Below are positions 8,983 through 17,168 of a stretch of 64,000 nt of DNA, one piece after another. The notes beneath the pieces are model-generated. The model saw only the letters and a list, made by a program, of their open reading frames with translations, had not been told where the DNA came from and searched no databases. Each line of letters begins with the position of its first letter. The stretch's first letter is position 1. The stretch lies in the NCBI GenBank assembly GCA_934725015.1, contig CAKVAS010000002.1, positions 124,001 through 188,000 of the forward strand. The letters run 5' to 3'. The stretch comes from an uncultured Bacteroidales bacterium (GTDB lineage Bacteria; Bacteroidota; Bacteroidia; Bacteroidales; UBA932). The translations under genes and the position numbers were made by a program.

Positions 8983-9330
8983 ATGTATTACAAGGCGGAC
9001 GACGACACTCCGGGGATACAGTCCTTCTATGAGGCCGGAATGCTTATAGGAGACACTCAGGGATGGATTCGCGGATATGAAACGGGATGCAGTGACGGTG
9101 CCATGAAGAAAGCTAAGGACGTCGCGAGAAATCTTCTCGCAGCCGGTATTTCTGTCGAAACCATAGCGTCATGTGTCGAACTCAGCATCGAGAACGTCAT
9201 CTCCATCGCGGAAAAGATGTCCGCTTCATCCTCATCAGAATCTCCTGACCCTGACTCCGCAGCCCTTATTTCCGCAGCTGCCTCCACAGTCCCCACAGCC
9301 CCCGAATCTGAAGATTCCCAGCAGGTGTAA
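8983..9330 (+). CDS. Small protein resembling the C-terminal tail of Rpn/PD-(D/E)XK putative transposases
   Basis: A 115-residue cytoplasmic protein with its own promoter-like box. Residues 40-75 (KKAKDVARNLLAAGISVETI, then ASCVELSIENVISI) read like the helical tail of the recombination-promoting nuclease family, where a similar 'AR.L...GI..E.IA...GLS.E.I' motif ends the protein. No nuclease core is present. The last 35 residues are Ser/Ala/Pro-rich low complexity. It could be a solo tail domain, a remnant, or unrelated. Similar composition to its neighbours argues against recent transfer. Confidence 0.6.
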   Translation: MYYKADDDTPGIQSFYEAGMLIGDTQGWIRGYETGCSDGAMKKAKDVARNLLAAGISVETIASCVELSIENVISIAEKMSASSSSESPDPDSAALISAAASTVPTAPESEDSQQV

Positions 9331-9353
9331 AATTGGCCGATTCCGCAAAAAAA

Positions 9354-9419
9354 CGTCAGATAACCTGCGAAAGTTGATAAAAAATCGCGACTTTCGCAGG
9401 TTATCGGGCACTGCTGACG
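9354..9419. repeat. Long perfect inverted repeat
   Basis: GATAACCTGCGAAAGT (9359-9374) is the exact reverse complement of 9390-9405, with a 15-base loop. A flanking CGTCA (9354-9358) also pairs with TGACG (9415-9419). No T run follows directly, so it is not a clean terminator. It may be a small mobile-element remnant or a 3' structure of the preceding gene. TGACGCT recurs at about 9443. Confidence 0.7.
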
Positions 9420-9541
9420 CTGTTCGGGGCTTCATCGTCGGGTGACGCTTTTTCTATATGACTTCGTTTGACTAACGGGGCATTTTTTGTAGGGTATGGA
9501 TTTTGCGAAATCGGCGGGCGCAGTGTAAACCATATAATATT

Positions 9542-10618
9542 ATGAAACACAAAACTTTAGCCATTATGTTGGCCGCAGCGGCCGCAATGGCGTTTTCTGC
9601 ACGGAGTTCCGCCTGCACGGGCATCACGCTCAAGGCTGCGGACGGAAGCACGGTGACGGCCCGGACAATCGAGTGGGCCGTGAACGACAACCACAACCGC
9701 TATGTCGTGGTTCCTCGGAATCATGTCTGGCATTCCCTCGTGCCGGGAGGGGAGCAGGGGAGGGCCTTCTCCGGAAAGTACGGCTATGTGGGCTTCGCCG
9801 TCGAGCAGGCGGAGTTCATCGTTGAGGGGCTGAACGAGGAGGGACTCTCCGCAGGACTTTTCTATTTCCCGGGATATGGAAAATATGAGGACTACTGCCC
9901 TTTGCTCCGGGAATCGAGCATAGCGGACCTTCAGCTTGTTCCGTATATCCTCGGATGCTGCTCTACTGTTGACGAGGTCATCAAGGCCGTGGAGACGGTT
10001 CACGTCCACAACATCGACCCGCGTGCCTCAACTGCCCACTGGAGATTCGCGGACCCGTCCGGCCGTCAGATTGTCCTTGAAATCATTGACGAAAAATGCG
10101 TGTTCTACGAAAACACGCTCGGGGTTCTTACCAACTCCCCGTCATTTGACTGGCAGCTCACGAACCTGAACAACTATGTGAATCTCAAGTCGGGAGCCGT
10201 CACTGAAAACACCGTCGGGAGCCTTGAACTCCATTCCTTCGGCGGAGGCAGCGGGATGCTCGGACTTCCGGGCGACTTCACGCCTCCGTCCCGCTTTGTC
10301 CGCGCCGCATTTTTCCAGACAACTGCGCCGAAGCTTGCCGACGCCGACAAGACCATCATTCAGGCCTTTCACATCCTGAACAACTTCGACCTTCCGATAG
10401 GAGTTCAGACCGCCGCCGGAACAACGCCTCCTGACATCCCGTCCGCAACCCAGTTCACCACCGCCACCGACCTGCGCGGTCGCAAGATTTACATCCGCAC
10501 GATGTTCAACAGCCACATCCGTGTGGTGGATCTGAACAAGCTCAACTTCGCCCGCGTCAAGTTCCGCTCCGAACTCCTCGACCCTGACCACCGCGAGCCG
10601 GTCGAGCCGCTGTTCTGA
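9542..10618 (+). CDS. Secreted choloylglycine hydrolase family protein (bile salt hydrolase / penicillin V acylase type)
   Basis: An Ntn hydrolase that cleaves linear amides such as conjugated bile salts. The ATG at 9542 gives a signal peptide (MKHKTLAIMLAAAAAMAFSA), and processing at ARSSA|C would expose the catalytic N-terminal Cys (CTGITLKAADG). Other family residues are present: ARTIEWAVND (substrate Arg), TNSPSFDWQL (catalytic Asn), and the SRFVRAAFF segment. Length, 358 residues, is normal. The signal peptide places it in the periplasm or outside, unlike cytoplasmic Gram-positive bile salt hydrolases. Bile salts versus N-acyl amides or penicillin V cannot be decided from sequence. Confidence 0.9.
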   Translation: MKHKTLAIMLAAAAAMAFSARSSACTGITLKAADGSTVTARTIEWAVNDNHNRYVVVPRNHVWHSLVPGGEQGRAFSGKYGYVGFAVEQAEFIVEGLNEEGLSAGLFYFPGYGKYEDYCPLLRESSIADLQLVPYILGCCSTVDEVIKAVETVHVHNIDPRASTAHWRFADPSGRQIVLEIIDEKCVFYENTLGVLTNSPSFDWQLTNLNNYVNLKSGAVTENTVGSLELHSFGGGSGMLGLPGDFTPPSRFVRAAFFQTTAPKLADADKTIIQAFHILNNFDLPIGVQTAAGTTPPDIPSATQFTTATDLRGRKIYIRTMFNSHIRVVDLNKLNFARVKFRSELLDPDHREPVEPLF

Positions 10619-10623
10619 CATCG

Positions 10624-10664
10624 TGTCATTTCGAGCGAACAAAGTGAAGCGAGAAATCTTTGCG
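10624..10664 (+). repeat. Family B intergenic repeat, single half-copy
   Basis: GTCATTTCGAGCGAAC followed by AAGTGAAGCGAGAAATCTTT. The same motif returns at 45301-45565, 46392-46605, 47845-47930 and 50172-50285. It lies between two convergent genes. Confidence 0.8.
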
Positions 10665-10712
10665 CAGCATCAAGACGTCCAACGCCGCAGACCGCCGTTT
10701 CTTCGCCCCGTA

Positions 10713-12725
10713 CTACCAGATGATTACCCGCTCTGACACAGGCCGCCACATCGGGTCGCCGTCAGTGATTCCGAAGGCGTCGAAGAAGGTGTCGAGGTTG
10801 CGGAGCGTCACATTCACGCGGTTGCGGCCGAGCGAGTGCACGTCGAGTTTGGTGCGGCGGGCAATCTCCTCGTCGGTGATGTTGTCCGCCCAGACCTTTG
10901 CGTAGGCGAGGTAGAACCTCTGCTCGGCGGTGAATCCGTCAACCGGAGCCGGATGGTGTCCCTTGAATGAGTTCCGGAGGGCGGTGTAGGAGATGCGGAG
11001 CCCGCCGTGGTCGGCTATGTTCTCCCCAAGGGAAAGGGCTCCGTTTGCGTGAACGCCCGGGAGGACCTCCACTTCGTCGAACTGTTTCACGAGTACCGCA
11101 GTCTTCGCCTTGAACGCCTCGGCATCCTCCGCAGTCCACCAGTCGGCCATGTTCCCGTCCTTGTCGAACAGACGACCCTGGTCATCGAAACCGTGGGTCA
11201 TCTCGTGGCTAATCACCACTCCGATTGCGCCGTAGTTCACCGCGTCGTCGGCGTCCGGGTTGTAGAACGGCGGCTGGAGAATCGCGGCAGGGAAGCAGAT
11301 TTCATTCGTCGCCGGGTTGTAGTAGGCGTTCACGGTCTGCGGACTCATGAGCCACTCGGACTTATCGACAGGCTTCCCGAGGCGGGTGAGATTGTCCTGC
11401 ACGGACCACAGCGCGGCCTGGCGGATGTTCTCATAGTAGCTTGCCGCAGGGTTCACTTCGAGGGTGGAATAATCTTTCCACTTGTCCGGGTAGCCTATCT
11501 TCACTGTAAATGCATTCAGTTTCTCATGCGCCTTCGCCTTGGTCGCGGCGCTCATCCAGTCGAGCGAGTCGATGTGCTCGGCAAGTGCGGCCTGAATGTT
11601 GGTCACCATCTTTGCCATCCTTTCCTTGTCCTTCGCGGGGAAATATTTCTTCACATACATTTCGCCCACGGCTTCTGAAAGCAGGGAGTTAGGAACGGAC
11701 ATCGCCCTTTTCCAGCGCGGTCTCTGCTGCTGCACTCCGGCCATCTGACGGGAGAAGAAGTCGAAGCTCGCGTTGTAGAAGTCGTCGCTCAGCGCTCCGC
11801 AGGCTCCCTGGGCCAGATGGCCGAGCAGATAGTTTTTCAGCACCTCGACATCCTCGGCCGCGAAGATGCCGTCAAGAGCCTTGAAGAATGACGGCTGGGT
11901 CACGACAATCTTGCCCTCCGGCTTCACTCCGAGCGCCTCGAAATAGCTGCCGAGGGAAAGGTTCGGATAGGCGGCGGTGAGTTCGGCGAATGTTGTCGGG
12001 TTGTACTGCCGCTCCATGTCACGGCACTCCACGCTTGTCCAGGAACTTTCGGCGAGCGCGTCCTCGACTTCCATCGTGTCGGCTGCACGCCCCTCGGCGT
12101 TGTCAAGCCCGGCGAGTTCGAGTACCTTGGTAAGAAATCCGAGGTAGCCGGCCTTCAGCTTAGGGTCGCAGCCCTTGACATAGTAGTCACGGTCGCCCAT
12201 TCCAAGCCCGGACTGGCTCATATAGAGGATGTTGCTGTCGCTGTCGGTCATGTCCGCCATCACATAAGTCCCGAAAAACGGACTGTCAGAAGCGAGGTGC
12301 ATCGCCGCAATTTCGCGGACGAGCGCATCCTTGTCCGAGATGGCAAGAATCCCGCCGATGTAGGGCTTCAGCGGAGCCGCACCCTCCTCGTTTCTGCGGA
12401 GCGAGTCGAGCCCCATCTTGTAGAGGTCTGAAATCTTCTGCTCGACCGTGCCGTGCGCGGTCTTGAGCGAACTCATGGACTGGAACAGCTCGTTGAGCCT
12501 CTTCTCGTTGTTTTCGCCGAGGATGTCGAACGAACCGTACCGGGCATACTCCGGCTTCAGAGGATGGTTTTTCTGCCATCCTCCCGTGGCATATTTGTAA
12601 AAATCCACCTTCGGAGAAACGCTCTCGTCGAGGTCCGCGAGGTCAATCCCCGGCACCGCAGGCCCGTTCTGTCCGCACCCGCACAACGCAAGAACCGGAA
12701 TCATCAATGTCAAAATCTTTTTCAT
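10713..12725 (-). CDS. pepO: M13-family zinc endopeptidase, lipoprotein (PepO/neprilysin-like)
   Basis: Oligopeptide-degrading metalloprotease anchored in the envelope. The ATG at 12725 gives a lipoprotein signal (MKKILTLMIPVLALCGC). The M13 N-terminal domain spans about 35-420. The catalytic domain has HEMTH (first His about 507) and ENIADHGGL, which carries the third zinc ligand, with substrate-binding NAYYNP upstream. The C-terminus is VIIW, where the family usually has CxxW, so that Cys is missing. The 670-residue length is typical. The SRP RNA gene lies just upstream on the same strand. Confidence 0.93.
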   Translation of the reverse strand: MKKILTLMIPVLALCGCGQNGPAVPGIDLADLDESVSPKVDFYKYATGGWQKNHPLKPEYARYGSFDILGENNEKRLNELFQSMSSLKTAHGTVEQKISDLYKMGLDSLRRNEEGAAPLKPYIGGILAISDKDALVREIAAMHLASDSPFFGTYVMADMTDSDSNILYMSQSGLGMGDRDYYVKGCDPKLKAGYLGFLTKVLELAGLDNAEGRAADTMEVEDALAESSWTSVECRDMERQYNPTTFAELTAAYPNLSLGSYFEALGVKPEGKIVVTQPSFFKALDGIFAAEDVEVLKNYLLGHLAQGACGALSDDFYNASFDFFSRQMAGVQQQRPRWKRAMSVPNSLLSEAVGEMYVKKYFPAKDKERMAKMVTNIQAALAEHIDSLDWMSAATKAKAHEKLNAFTVKIGYPDKWKDYSTLEVNPAASYYENIRQAALWSVQDNLTRLGKPVDKSEWLMSPQTVNAYYNPATNEICFPAAILQPPFYNPDADDAVNYGAIGVVISHEMTHGFDDQGRLFDKDGNMADWWTAEDAEAFKAKTAVLVKQFDEVEVLPGVHANGALSLGENIADHGGLRISYTALRNSFKGHHPAPVDGFTAEQRFYLAYAKVWADNITDEEIARRTKLDVHSLGRNRVNVTLRNLDTFFDAFGITDGDPMWRPVSERVIIW

Positions 12726-12827
12726 TATAAAATATATGATAAAACAGCGCAAAGATAAGCAATTATTCAATAAACTGAGCCGACTGGGGGTAGGAGGTCG
12801 AAGCTTGCCCTTTTTGTAAAAAAAAAA

Positions 12828-12924
12828 GGGTAAGCTACATACATCGCACCGCTACAACCTCCTGCTCTTGCTGCCTTCCGGCCCTGGGAGAATTCAGAGG
12901 GAGCTGGTCGTGCATGACTTACCC
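12828..12924 (-). ncRNA. ffs: Signal recognition particle RNA (small bacterial type)
   Basis: On the minus strand the Ffh-binding hairpin is plain: CCCAGGGCCGGAAGGCAGCA followed by AGAGCAGG, with the GGAA tetraloop. The ends close by pairing GGGTAAG (12924-12918) with CTTACCC (12834-12828), and a long T run follows as terminator. About 97 bases is the 4.5S RNA size class. It guides co-translational targeting with Ffh and FtsY. The exact 5' end may be a few bases further out. Confidence 0.93.
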
Positions 12925-12965
12925 GATGCAAAGGTACTAAAATAAATCGTTACGCAAAAAACTTT

Positions 12966-15560
12966 TTACATAAATCTTCCCGTAAGGCTGTCGGGGCAGG
13001 CGCGGACTTCGGCCGGGGTTCCGGAGATGACTATGACGCCGCCTTCGGAGCCGCCGCCAGGACCCATGTCAATGATGTAGTCGGCGCTGCGGATGACGTC
13101 GAGGTCGTGTTCTATGACGATGACCGTGGCACCTCGGGCGATTAGTCTGCGGAACACGCCGAGAAGCGTCTGAACGTCGGACGGGTGGAGACCTATGGTC
13201 GGCTCGTCAAAGACAAAGACCGAATCTTCCTGACCGCGTCCCATCTCGCTTGCCAGTTTGAGCCGCTGCGCCTCGCCTCCCGAAAGGCTCGGGGTCTCCT
13301 CTCCGAGCGTCAGGTAGCCGAGTCCCAGGTCCCTGAGCACATTGAGCCTCTGGCTCACGAGCTTGAGGTCCGCGCAGGCGTCGGTGGCGTGGTTGATGTC
13401 CATGTCCATAAGTTCCGGAAGCGAGTGCCTTTCGCCGGCAGCGTTCTCACGATGCACGAGTCCGGCCTGCCTTGAGTACCGTGACCCCCGGCAGTCGGGG
13501 CAGGGGATGTTCACGTCCGGAAGAAACTGGACGTCAAGGCTGATGACGCCCGTCCCGTCGCAGGTCGGGCAGCGCAGCTTTCCGGTGTTGTAGGAGAAGT
13601 CCCCGTCCTTGTAGCCGCATTTCTTAGCGTCCGGTGTCTTGGCGAATACCTTGCGGAGCTCGTCATGGACATTGGCGTAGGTCGCCACGGTGGAGCGGAC
13701 GTTGATTCCGATGGGGGAAGCGTCGATGAGCTTTACCTGCCTTATGCCATCGGCCTCGACGTCAAGGACATGAGAGGGAAGTTTCGCTCCGCCGATTTTG
13801 GCCTGAAGTCCCGGAATGAGGCTTTCCAGCACCATGGTCGTCTTTCCCGAGCCGGAAACCCCCGTCACGACGGTCAGCCTGCCCTTGGGGAGCCTTACCT
13901 CAAGCGGCTTCACGGTGTGAATCGCCGCTGTCCGCATAGAGATTGCACCCTTTGCGAAGAGGTCATTGTCACCAGTACTGTGCAAGCCACTTTTTCCGCC
14001 ATTATCTTCAGTGCCGCAGTCGCTTTTCACGGCATCTGATAAGTGGTCGTTTTTTGTGGTTCCGGTCCACGGCGTACATTCATTTCCGACCGTCACGGAT
14101 GCCGCTCCCGAAAGGAACGGCCCTATCCGCGATGCCGGATTGCCCTCGATTTCCTCAATCGTTCCCTGCGCAATCACCTGGCCGCCGTCGGCGCCGGCTC
14201 CGGGCCCCATCTCAATCATCCAGTCGGACTCCTTGAGAATCTGCGTGTCGTGATCGACGAGAACCACGGAGTTCCCGTCTGCAATCAGGTCGTTCATCAC
14301 ACCGGTGAGTCCCACGATGTTGGCCGAATGCAGTCCGATGGACGGCTCGTCAAGCACATAAAGCACACCGGTCGTCCTGTTGCGGACAGCCCTCGCGAGC
14401 TGCATCCGCTGCCTTTCCCCGGTGGAGAGAGTGGCGGCGCTGCGGTCGAGCGTCAGGTAGCCGACGCCGAGGTCGAGCAGCCTCTTTGCCGTGTCGAGGA
14501 ATGACTCGCAGATGCTCCCGGCCATCGGCCTCATTTCCTCGGGCAGCGATTCCGGCACCCCGCGCACCCATTCCACGAGCTCCGTGAGCGTCATCGTGCA
14601 CGCCTCCGCCAATGAAATCCCGCGCAGTTTCGGGGCACGCGCGGCATCCGACAGCCTCGTTCCGCCGCAGTCCGGACAGACATCGAGCCGGAGGAACTTC
14701 TCCACCCTCTTCATTCCCTTTTCGTCCTTGACCTTGGCGAGGGCGTTCTCGACGGTATAGACGGCGTTGTAGTAGGTGAAGTCCAGCTCGCCGGCCTGAT
14801 TGCTGTTCTTCGAGTGATAGAAGATGTGCTTCTTTTCAGCCGGCCCGTGAAGGACAATGTCCCTCTCCTTGGGAGTCAAGTCCTTGAAAGGCACGTCGGT
14901 GCGCACACCCATCTCACGGCATACATCGGTCATAAGCGACCACATCAGCGTGTTCCACGGCGCGACGGCTCCCTCGTCAATCGTCAGGTTCTCATCCGGC
15001 ACGAGCGTGCTTTCATCCACAGTCCTCACCGTTCCGGTCCCGTCGCAGGTCCGGCAGGCTCCCTGGCTGTTGAACGACAGCTCTTCCGCTGACGGTGCGT
15101 AGAAATGCTCTCCGCACACCGGACAGATGAGCTCCTGCCCGGCCGCCACTTTCAGCGACGGCTCCAGATAGTGGCCGTTCGGACAGCGGTGACACGCGAG
15201 ACGGGAGAACATAAGCCGCAGGCTGTTCAGCAGTTCCGTGCCGGTTCCGAAAGTACTTCTTATGCCGGGAATCCCCGGTCTCTGGTGCATTGCAAGCGCC
15301 GCCGGGACATAGAGAACCTCATCGACGAGCGCCTTCGAGGCCTGAGTCATGCGTCTGCGAGTGTAGGTCGAGAGCGATTCGAGATAGCGCCGCGACCCTT
15401 CCGCATACAGCACCCCGAGCGCCAGCGACGATTTTCCCGACCCGGAAACGCCGGCTATCCCGACAATGCGGTTAAGCGGCACATCGACATCTATGTTCTT
15501 GAGGTTGTGCACTCTCGCGCCTCTCACCTCAATCTTCCGTGGAATATCCCTTTCTTTCAT
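12966..15560 (-). CDS. UvrA-like ABC ATPase, class II (UvrA2 type, no UvrB-binding domain)
   Basis: An 864-residue protein with two UvrA-type nucleotide-binding domains. Walker A motifs are GVSGSGKSS (about 33-41) and GVSGSGKTT. Signatures are LSTGERQRMQLAR in the first half, an altered form, and the standard LSGGEAQRLKLA in the second. Zinc-finger CxxC pairs are present (CPVCGEH, CRTCDGTG, CPTCDGTG, CPDCRGS). After HQRPGIPGIRSTFGTGTE the chain passes straight to the zinc region, so the UvrB-binding domain of housekeeping UvrA is missing. A poorly conserved stretch of about 60 residues links the halves. UvrA2 proteins are linked to damage tolerance or DNA-intercalator resistance (family knowledge); the role here is inference. 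Confidence 0.85.
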   Translation of the reverse strand: MKERDIPRKIEVRGARVHNLKNIDVDVPLNRIVGIAGVSGSGKSSLALGVLYAEGSRRYLESLSTYTRRRMTQASKALVDEVLYVPAALAMHQRPGIPGIRSTFGTGTELLNSLRLMFSRLACHRCPNGHYLEPSLKVAAGQELICPVCGEHFYAPSAEELSFNSQGACRTCDGTGTVRTVDESTLVPDENLTIDEGAVAPWNTLMWSLMTDVCREMGVRTDVPFKDLTPKERDIVLHGPAEKKHIFYHSKNSNQAGELDFTYYNAVYTVENALAKVKDEKGMKRVEKFLRLDVCPDCGGTRLSDAARAPKLRGISLAEACTMTLTELVEWVRGVPESLPEEMRPMAGSICESFLDTAKRLLDLGVGYLTLDRSAATLSTGERQRMQLARAVRNRTTGVLYVLDEPSIGLHSANIVGLTGVMNDLIADGNSVVLVDHDTQILKESDWMIEMGPGAGADGGQVIAQGTIEEIEGNPASRIGPFLSGAASVTVGNECTPWTGTTKNDHLSDAVKSDCGTEDNGGKSGLHSTGDNDLFAKGAISMRTAAIHTVKPLEVRLPKGRLTVVTGVSGSGKTTMVLESLIPGLQAKIGGAKLPSHVLDVEADGIRQVKLIDASPIGINVRSTVATYANVHDELRKVFAKTPDAKKCGYKDGDFSYNTGKLRCPTCDGTGVISLDVQFLPDVNIPCPDCRGSRYSRQAGLVHRENAAGERHSLPELMDMDINHATDACADLKLVSQRLNVLRDLGLGYLTLGEETPSLSGGEAQRLKLASEMGRGQEDSVFVFDEPTIGLHPSDVQTLLGVFRRLIARGATVIVIEHDLDVIRSADYIIDMGPGGGSEGGVIVISGTPAEVRACPDSLTGRFM

Positions 15561-15573
15561 CCCCTTGCGCGTG

Positions 15574-16386
15574 TTATTTATTGCCTTTGCGGCTTACCAT
15601 ATTTGACATATTTTCCTGCTTTGGCATATTTTTCTCCCCGGCACCGCTCCCTGTTTCCGCTTTCATCAAACCGGCGGCGCCGAGCCAGAGCAGCAGCTGG
15701 CCGAGATAGTATGGGACCATAATCAGCCATCTTTCGGCGGTGACCGGCCCGACAAACTTGTTCCATGAAAGAATCATGTCCGAAATGAGGAACAGCGCGG
15801 CTCCGACGGCGAAAAGCGGCGAACGCTGCATCAGCGAAAGCCCGAACATCGCGGCAATCAGAACAGCATAGGCTCCGCACCCGATTCGCAGCGCAACCTC
15901 CGGAATTTCGGGAATGACGAGCGCGAACGCGAATGTCAGTGCCGCCGCGACGGTCAGTCCGGTGAGTGTTTTCCATATCCGTGAGTTCCGGAAATCCTCC
16001 GCGCCGCCGTTTTGGGAAGCCGCTCCTTTCCTGCATATGATTTTCCCGTCAGCTCCCCTGCGGTCTTTCCACAGCCTTTCGGCAAACGCCCAAATCAGCA
16101 TGACGTGAGCCGCCGCGAAATATCCCATCTGACCGAAGAAACTCCCGTAGGCTCCCATCGCGTCTCCCGTGCAGGAGAAAAGGAACGCCAGCACGAACTT
16201 CCATCCCATGCCGAGATAAGCGCCCATAAGTGCCAGCGCGGCAACTGGATAGGCAATCCTGAATCTGACGACCTTTTCCGGGAGAGTCTGCCCGAGCGCC
16301 GAGGCGGGCATAAAGTACATCGCCGCCAGCACTATGAATATCAGAGAGATATAGATGACTTTTCTGTCGTTCTTATTCTGTTTCAT
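15574..16386 (-). CDS. YhhN family integral membrane protein (lysoplasmalogenase-like)
   Basis: A 270-residue polytopic protein with about eight hydrophobic segments. YhhN-type features include FLFSCTGDAMGAYGSFFGQMGYFAAAHV and the later LISDMILSWNKF motif, whose Asp residues are typical of the family. Animal relatives hydrolyse the vinyl-ether bond of lysoplasmalogen. An insertion at about 120-140 (GADGKIICRKGAASQNGGAE) is hydrophilic and unusual. The start overlaps the end of the HD gene by 4 bases, indicating translational coupling. Confidence 0.8.
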   Translation of the reverse strand: MKQNKNDRKVIYISLIFIVLAAMYFMPASALGQTLPEKVVRFRIAYPVAALALMGAYLGMGWKFVLAFLFSCTGDAMGAYGSFFGQMGYFAAAHVMLIWAFAERLWKDRRGADGKIICRKGAASQNGGAEDFRNSRIWKTLTGLTVAAALTFAFALVIPEIPEVALRIGCGAYAVLIAAMFGLSLMQRSPLFAVGAALFLISDMILSWNKFVGPVTAERWLIMVPYYLGQLLLWLGAAGLMKAETGSGAGEKNMPKQENMSNMVSRKGNK

Positions 16387-17051
16387 CTCAATAACTCCTT
16401 TGTCTCAGTGTTTGTGGGACTTTCCGCTTGAGAATGGCTCTTTGCCTCATCATATATTTCGTCGAACATCTGTCTCAGCCGCGCCTCATCGGCGATGAGT
16501 CCGCGAAGCTCCGCGAGCCGCGCAGCATTGTCCGACTCGGGAATCCAGAGCCTGAGGTAGCCGCCCTCGGCGTATTTTGTATGAAGATGTTCAAGAAGCC
16601 GCTCCCACATCTGCCTGCGGTTCATTTCGGGGTAGTGGTCGAATCCGTAAAGCACGGTTCTGTGGATCACGGTCTCCGGGTCAATCTGCCTGTCGGCCTC
16701 GGCTATGACGCGGCCATAGACGCTGCGCGGCGGATTCTTCCCCGATGCGCGATGATCTTCCGCCGCTTCGGCCGCAAGTTCAATCTCCTCCTCGCTGAAC
16801 CATTGACGCAATGCGCTGTCCTCCCGAATCTTGCGCCCTGACACGACATGGTGGTTCTCGCGCCCTTCGGAAAGTCCGAGGTCGTGATATGCGGCCGCAA
16901 GGTAGAGAACCTCCGGCTTCACGGGGTAAAACTTCGCCAGCTCCTGACTTCTCGCAATCACGCTCCGAACATGATCTTCCCGGTGCGCAGCGTCAAACTT
17001 CGCATACTGAGGGATAATCTCCCTCTCCACATATTCCTCAAAACTTTCCAT
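16383..17051 (-). CDS. HD-domain metal-dependent phosphohydrolase
   Basis: The start at 17051 (MESFEEYVEREIIPQYAKFD) is chosen over an upstream in-frame ATG because it follows a promoter box closely. HD-superfamily ligands are visible: HREDHV (about 27-32), AAAYHDLG (His-Asp pair about 58-59), ENHHVVSG and AEADRQID. These enzymes hydrolyse phosphomonoesters or nucleotides; the substrate is unknown. It is first in a two-gene unit with the YhhN protein (ATGA-type 4-base overlap). Confidence 0.82.
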   Translation of the reverse strand: MESFEEYVEREIIPQYAKFDAAHREDHVRSVIARSQELAKFYPVKPEVLYLAAAYHDLGLSEGRENHHVVSGRKIREDSALRQWFSEEEIELAAEAAEDHRASGKNPPRSVYGRVIAEADRQIDPETVIHRTVLYGFDHYPEMNRRQMWERLLEHLHTKYAEGGYLRLWIPESDNAARLAELRGLIADEARLRQMFDEIYDEAKSHSQAESPTNTETKELLR

Positions 17052-17067
17052 ATTCCGGATATTTCTG

Positions 17068-17075
17068 CAAAAATA
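17068..17075 (-). promoter_or_regulatory. -7 promoter box for the HD/YhhN operon
   Basis: TATTTTTG on the minus strand fits TAnnTTTG and ends 17 bases before the ATG at 17051, giving a very short leader. No exact TTTG at the -33 position. Confidence 0.5.
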
Positions 17076-17102
17076 GCGCAATTTTCAATATACATTTTGA
17101 AA

Positions 17103-17149
17103 AATTGCATCCAAGTTCAAAATGACGCTTTGAACTTGGATGCAATTTG
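17103..17149 (-). terminator. Terminator of the GH36 gene, 20-base perfect stem
   Basis: Positions 17103-17122 and 17130-17149 are exact reverse complements over 20 bases with a 7-base loop. On the minus strand the hairpin is followed by TTTTTC. It begins 20 bases after the GH36 stop. The stem is unusually long for a terminator in this window. Confidence 0.85.
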
Positions 17150-17168
17150 TATGGAAAGGATTTGTTGG

